Positions 60,457 to 64,000 of a stretch of DNA of 64,000 nucleotides are shown piece by piece. Numbering within the stretch: position 1 is the stretch's first letter; every line of letters begins with the position of its first letter. Position numbers and translations under genes: made by a program. The DNA lies in the NCBI GenBank assembly GCA_031291095.1, contig JARLJR010000120.1:1-64000 (forward strand). Reading direction: 5' to 3'. The notes under the pieces are model-generated. The model had not been told where the DNA came from and made no database searches. It worked only from the letters and a program-made list of their open reading frames with translations. This DNA comes from Legionella sp. (GTDB taxonomy: Bacteria; Pseudomonadota; Gammaproteobacteria; Legionellales; Legionellaceae).

Positions 60457-62136
60457 TCACATGGTTTTTTTAAGCCAATCGGCAATATGCACAAAAGTTT
60501 CATCAATAACCGTAATTGCTTGATGATATAACCGATTAAAGTGTTCACGCGCCCCGGTTTTCCAATAGCGTTCTAGATATTGGCAAGCATATTTCATCCG
60601 AGTGGTGCCTACGTAAACCGCACCCCCCTTTATCTTATGTGCGATTCGCTCCACCACATCATAATTCTTTTTCGCAAATGCATTCTTCATCTGCTCCAAA
60701 TCCGCAGGTAATTCTTGGGTAATCATGAGGGTTAATAACTCTACCAGCATGCAATTCGTACCACAGTTTTTTAGTCCTTGCTCATAATCCAGTAAAGGAA
60801 ATTGCCCTAATTGAAATAATTCTTCGCTACGTGCGGGCAAGTCCGCCTGAATTTTGCTGGTTGAGGGCGAGGTATAGGCAATCCTCCCAGGCACAAATGT
60901 TTTTAAAATATCGATGGCTTGGGTTCGGGTTAATGGTTTGGTCAAAACCGCATCGATACCCGACTCAATGCAGCGCTGTCTGCTTTCATCAAGGGCATGT
61001 GCGGTAAGGGCAACAATCGGGGTATGGTGGTCATCATCTTCTTTACTGCGAATTTTTTGCGTAATTTCATAGCCATCCATGCCTTCGCCCAGGCCTATAT
61101 CCATAAAAATTAAATCATAAACCGTGCGCTCATAATATTCTAAGGCTTCATAACTATTTGCGGCGATATCAACCTGACAGGATAGATTCGTTAGTAATGC
61201 ACGCGCCACTGATTGAGCAATGCGATTATCTTCGACAATCAAGACCCGGGTCCCGTTATTTTTTATCGTTACTGTTGTAGGTTCCAGGTAAGTTGGAATA
61301 GCAATTTGTTCCTTATCAGCCCCTTGCTCATTATTTAATAAGGATTCTTGCAAAGGAATAATGCACGTAAAGGATGTCCCCTTGTGTAATTCACTGGCGA
61401 CATAAATTTCTCCTGCCACATCATCAATGAATTGTTTTACTACATATAAGCCTAATCCAGGCCCCTTATAAATTCCTTGATAGGATGGTGTTAGACGTTT
61501 GAATTGCAGATAAATATCCTGTTGATTTTCCTGGGACATGCCGATTCCGGAATCATGGACGATCAATTTCATGATGAAGTTTCGTCCTTGCTTTTTAGCC
61601 AATTCAACTCGGATGGAAACAAAGCCTTTATTCGTAAATTTCAAGGCATTAGCTACAAGTTCGAGGACGATTCGGTGAATTCTTATTTTATCACCAATGA
61701 CAAAATGAGGGAGGGTCTTATCCCAAATAAGGTTAAGTTTTAATTGTTTTTCAAGTGCTCGGGCTTTATATAGTGCTTCAATGTGCTGAAATAATTGGTA
61801 TAAATCAAATTTTTTCTTCTGCGCAGGCACATCTCCAGTACTCACACGTACTGTTTCCAAAATTTCATCCATCAAACTTAATAAGGCATGGCTTGATGCT
61901 ACTAAATTATCGGCATATTCTTTGATGCGTGGCTCGTTGGTTTCGGCCCTTAATAGCTCTGAAAAACCCATGATGCCTGATAATGGAGTGCGAATATCAT
62001 GACGCATATTAGATAAAAATTCTGCTTTTGCTTTATTTGCCACATCAGCATTATGCTGCGCTTCTTTTTCCAAAAGAGCGATTTTCTTCTGTAATCGCTG
62101 AATTTGTTTTTCAAATGTGAGGTCTTGGCTGTCCAT
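60457..62136 (-). CDS. Soluble hybrid histidine kinase with receiver and HPt domains
   Basis: A 559-residue kinase without membrane segments. An N-terminal coiled coil (about residues 8-40) leads into HisKA with His46 in FLSNMRHDIRTPLSGIMGF. HATPase: ELVANALKFTNKG, HDSGIGMSQEN and GPGLGLYVVKQFI. Receiver: RVLIVEDNRIAQSVARALL with phospho-Asp in LIFMDIGLG and Lys in VLTKPLT. HPt: ERIAHKIKGGAVYVG with the phospho-His near 500. It therefore contains a complete His-Asp-His relay but no output domain, so another response regulator must receive the phosphate. The coiled coil and lack of a sensor suggest that a partner protein gives the signal. Confidence 0.93.
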   Translation of the reverse strand: MDSQDLTFEKQIQRLQKKIALLEKEAQHNADVANKAKAEFLSNMRHDIRTPLSGIMGFSELLRAETNEPRIKEYADNLVASSHALLSLMDEILETVRVSTGDVPAQKKKFDLYQLFQHIEALYKARALEKQLKLNLIWDKTLPHFVIGDKIRIHRIVLELVANALKFTNKGFVSIRVELAKKQGRNFIMKLIVHDSGIGMSQENQQDIYLQFKRLTPSYQGIYKGPGLGLYVVKQFIDDVAGEIYVASELHKGTSFTCIIPLQESLLNNEQGADKEQIAIPTYLEPTTVTIKNNGTRVLIVEDNRIAQSVARALLTNLSCQVDIAANSYEALEYYERTVYDLIFMDIGLGEGMDGYEITQKIRSKEDDDHHTPIVALTAHALDESRQRCIESGIDAVLTKPLTRTQAIDILKTFVPGRIAYTSPSTSKIQADLPARSEELFQLGQFPLLDYEQGLKNCGTNCMLVELLTLMITQELPADLEQMKNAFAKKNYDVVERIAHKIKGGAVYVGTTRMKYACQYLERYWKTGAREHFNRLYHQAITVIDETFVHIADWLKKTM

Positions 62137-62453
62137 ATCCTTTGCGCCTTGGTTTGAACTAATTTTTTAATTACTCATCAAAAGAATAGTTACTTATATT
62201 CATGCCACTAACTTGCTTTATGGGCAAATACATTAAAAGAAGATGACGCATAAGACAACCCAAAAAGATAAAAAATTTAACGGAGAGTAGAATGGACCTA
62301 TGAATGCATGATCTTTGTTGAAAATATGAGCATTTAGATTGTTTTTAAAAAAAATGGTAATAAATTTGCAAACAAATGGATCTTCTTCGGCCAAAATGAG
62401 GTATAATGCTGAGCTTAAATTCGAGTCTATTTATATTTAGGAGCAAGAAGCGA
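62137..62453. other. Intergenic region before a small exported protein
   Basis: The region has no credible gene. It includes TATAAT at 62402-62407, a likely -10 for the gene at 62454 with no clear -35, and AGGAG at 62438-62442 as ribosome site. Confidence 0.5.
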
Positions 62454-62954
62454 ATGAAAAAGATTATCTTATTGGTGTTGGGTTTGATTGTATCAAGTGC
62501 TGTGGCTGCTGAAGGAGCTGAGCCCACAAAATCGATTAATCATACAGTCACTCTTGCAGGACTCCAGCCAGGTGAAGGACGAGTTATTCGCGGCGATGTT
62601 TTTGAAAACAATAAATTTAAATCAGGCTATTATTTCTGTGCTGGCTCAAATAGTTCAGTTTACACCATGGAATATTTCTTTTCTAAAAGCCAAGAGCCTT
62701 TTCATGTAGAGCATTTAACGCGCTTCTCAATCTGCCAAGACGAAACCTTAGCCAATTGCCAAGAGTTTGCTACCGATAAATACCAAACATTTAGAGCGCT
62801 TGATGGTTATTTACAAAATGATGTAACGCATTCAACAGTAGATCTTTCCCCACTGAAAGCAGCATATCAATCATGCGAACCTACACCAGAGATGGACGAA
62901 TTGGTGAAAAAATCAATTCATTTAAGCGACCGTCTTTTTGCTCATATAGGTTAA
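62454..62954 (+). CDS. Small exported protein, unknown function
   Basis: A 166-residue protein with signal peptide MKKIILLVLGLIVSSAVAA. The mature part (beta-rich) has four Cys (YYFCAGS, FSICQDE, ANCQEF, QSCEPT) and a polar, helical C-terminus. No family is recognised. ATG 62454 is chosen because AGGAG lies 11 bases upstream; a longer in-frame start at 62406 overlaps the promoter. Confidence 0.72.
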   Translation: MKKIILLVLGLIVSSAVAAEGAEPTKSINHTVTLAGLQPGEGRVIRGDVFENNKFKSGYYFCAGSNSSVYTMEYFFSKSQEPFHVEHLTRFSICQDETLANCQEFATDKYQTFRALDGYLQNDVTHSTVDLSPLKAAYQSCEPTPEMDELVKKSIHLSDRLFAHIG

Positions 62955-63000
62955 ATATAATACGCACACATAGCCTTGATGCAGCTGCATCAAGGCTACA

Positions 63001-63774
63001 TCAAACCCGTATCGAAATACCTGCATTGATATAATGCGTAAACCCACCCAAATAACCATACAGCTGTTGTCCTGCGCTTAAATTGATAATTACATTTGAA
63101 TGAACGAGAACTAATACACCCGCATCAAAATTGAACCCGGCACTTTGAACAGAGTCAATTTTGCTTTGCCCATAAACTTCGGCATAAACAGAAGTCCAGT
63201 CCGAGGGGGAGTAACTTAGGGAAATGTCTGGATTAATACTGGTAAAATAACGTCCATCGAGCGATTGGGAGTCACTTAATTCACTGACCCCCAGCATGCC
63301 GCTGATACTCCACTTTGAGTTGATGTTATATGTGGCAATGCCATTTATCAGGCCTCCCCAACCTAGATTTCCATAATCATAACTGCCACTGGGGATATTA
63401 ATGTTTCCTATGACTGCAAAAAGCCATTGCTCACTGTAATTGATGGAATGCTTCAAGCCCGCAAAGACGCCCGTGGAGCCCGATTTTGGGGCCGTTGTTT
63501 GCCGAATATAATTGGGCAGCAAAACCATAAATTCAGTGTTTGATGGCAAGCCAATACGAACCTCTGTATTTGGAAGATTGTATTGGGTTCCTGCATTGGC
63601 GTTTAACTGTTGGGCAATAAAATTGGATTCAATAACGACGCGGCGGTAGGCGGTAGCACAGGCACTGTCCATGACGCTAGGCCTATCCGCCAAGTTCATA
63701 AAATCAGAGCAATCTGCATAAAGTCGTGGCGCACAAAAAGTGCTTACTATTAAGACAAATTTGAGCTTATGCAT
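63001..63774 (-). CDS. Outer-membrane beta-barrel-like protein
   Basis: A protein of about 257 residues. From ATG 63774 it starts MHKLKFVLIVSTFCAPRLYA, a signal peptide, cut before DCSDF. The rest alternates aromatic and polar residues in strands (EVRIGLPSNTEFMVLLPNYI, KWSISGMLGVSELS, WTSVYAEVYGQSK, NVIINLSAGQQLYGYLGGFTHYINAGISIRV) and ends in a hydrophobic strand, as expected for an outer-membrane barrel or 'transporter' family protein. The longer frame from 63882 begins with unrelated basic sequence and is not preferred, although no ribosome site is clear. Confidence 0.72.
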   Translation of the reverse strand: MHKLKFVLIVSTFCAPRLYADCSDFMNLADRPSVMDSACATAYRRVVIESNFIAQQLNANAGTQYNLPNTEVRIGLPSNTEFMVLLPNYIRQTTAPKSGSTGVFAGLKHSINYSEQWLFAVIGNINIPSGSYDYGNLGWGGLINGIATYNINSKWSISGMLGVSELSDSQSLDGRYFTSINPDISLSYSPSDWTSVYAEVYGQSKIDSVQSAGFNFDAGVLVLVHSNVIINLSAGQQLYGYLGGFTHYINAGISIRV

Positions 63775-63871
63775 CGTACTTAATAATTTCTTAACAATTA
63801 ATCTTATATAATATAGGTATAAGGTAAATAAATCTCGCTTTATTTTGGTGAGTGTTTGGCGGAGATACAGA

Positions 63872-64000
63872 ATGACTGGCACATTATTTGGAAATTTATA
63901 TAGTGATGAACGCGATGAAGCAGGATTAAATCCTGTTGCCCAAAAGCAGTTTGATAAGTACCTTGGACTACTCGATGATTTAGAGCGAAATGTCCGCCAG
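63872..64000 (+). CDS. Start of an unknown gene running off the window
   Basis: ATG 63872 has GGAG seven bases upstream and opens a frame that runs to the window edge (43 codons). The protein begins MTGTLFGNLYSDERDEAG and is polar and charged, without signal peptide. No family can be recognised from this fragment. It is divergent to the outer-membrane barrel gene. Confidence 0.6.
   Translation, partial: MTGTLFGNLYSDERDEAGLNPVAQKQFDKYLGLLDDLERNVRQ

Overview
The window looks like a chromosome segment of a Legionella species that is probably not L. pneumophila. The evidence is AT-rich DNA, a gene very close to the Legionella cytosolic IMP/GMP 5'-nucleotidase, a class D beta-lactamase of the OXA-29 (Legionella) kind, and several large eukaryote-like genes of the Dot/Icm effector type (an SidB/SdbC-like alpha/beta hydrolase, an RCC1-repeat protein ending in a CaaX box, a kinase-like protein with an ankyrin-like segment, and a multi-pass membrane protein). 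These sit among standard gammaproteobacterial housekeeping genes. All functional calls are from reading the sequence; no database search was run.

Left accessory part (1-11300). An IS3-family remnant runs directly into a doubly broken OXA beta-lactamase. A GNAT acetyltransferase and a membrane hybrid histidine kinase with two receiver domains follow. From 4706 to 11271 lies a decayed genomic island bounded by a 48-bp direct repeat. The right copy is the 3' part of an intact tRNA-Asn(GUU) and the left copy is a tRNA fragment. The island carries a pair of secreted proteins (the first frameshifted in its signal peptide), two tiny overlapping membrane peptides, an N-terminally anchored unknown, a HEPN-motif Abi_2/AbiF-like gene preceded by its own promoter and a short hairpin RNA, a truncated ABC exporter, and broken phage or satellite replication genes (Toprim-DUF3987 primase and neighbours). 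No integrase is left.

Core part (11301-31712). This holds aspC and uvrB (divergent), a 3 x 181-bp tandem array of palindromic elements, the hydrolase-type effector, a 6S RNA on the minus strand, a thioredoxin-fold protein, a four-gene HlyD/ABC/outer-membrane-factor export cluster, an FMN glutamate-synthase-like protein, zapA, a ygfB-pepP-ubiH-ubiI-type operon, and a three-gene operon (retropepsin-like protease, inactive transglutaminase with 7TM, ATP-grasp ligase).

Mixed part (31713-64000). A multi-TM effector candidate stands behind a perfect sigma-70 promoter. Then come DUF4254, an amino-acid binding protein, a YaiI-like protein, the rnr-rlmB-rpiA operon, the 5'-nucleotidase, the RCC1/F-box-like/CaaX effector, polA-lpxD, a phosphohexomutase, a cytochrome P450, a divergent pair of tandem-Usp proteins, a FabF-type synthase, a double GNAT, a DUF155 membrane protein, an HTH regulator, a kinase-like effector candidate, queE, a soluble hybrid histidine kinase with an HPt domain, and small secreted or outer-membrane proteins. 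Three families of intergenic palindromes recur: A, with GAAGCAACCCAG; B, with ACGTCATCCTGAGG and GAAGGATCTCCTG; C, with GTTGGGCCCATGGCCCAAC. They are mostly in 3' flanks, where they may act as terminators or mobile REP-like units.
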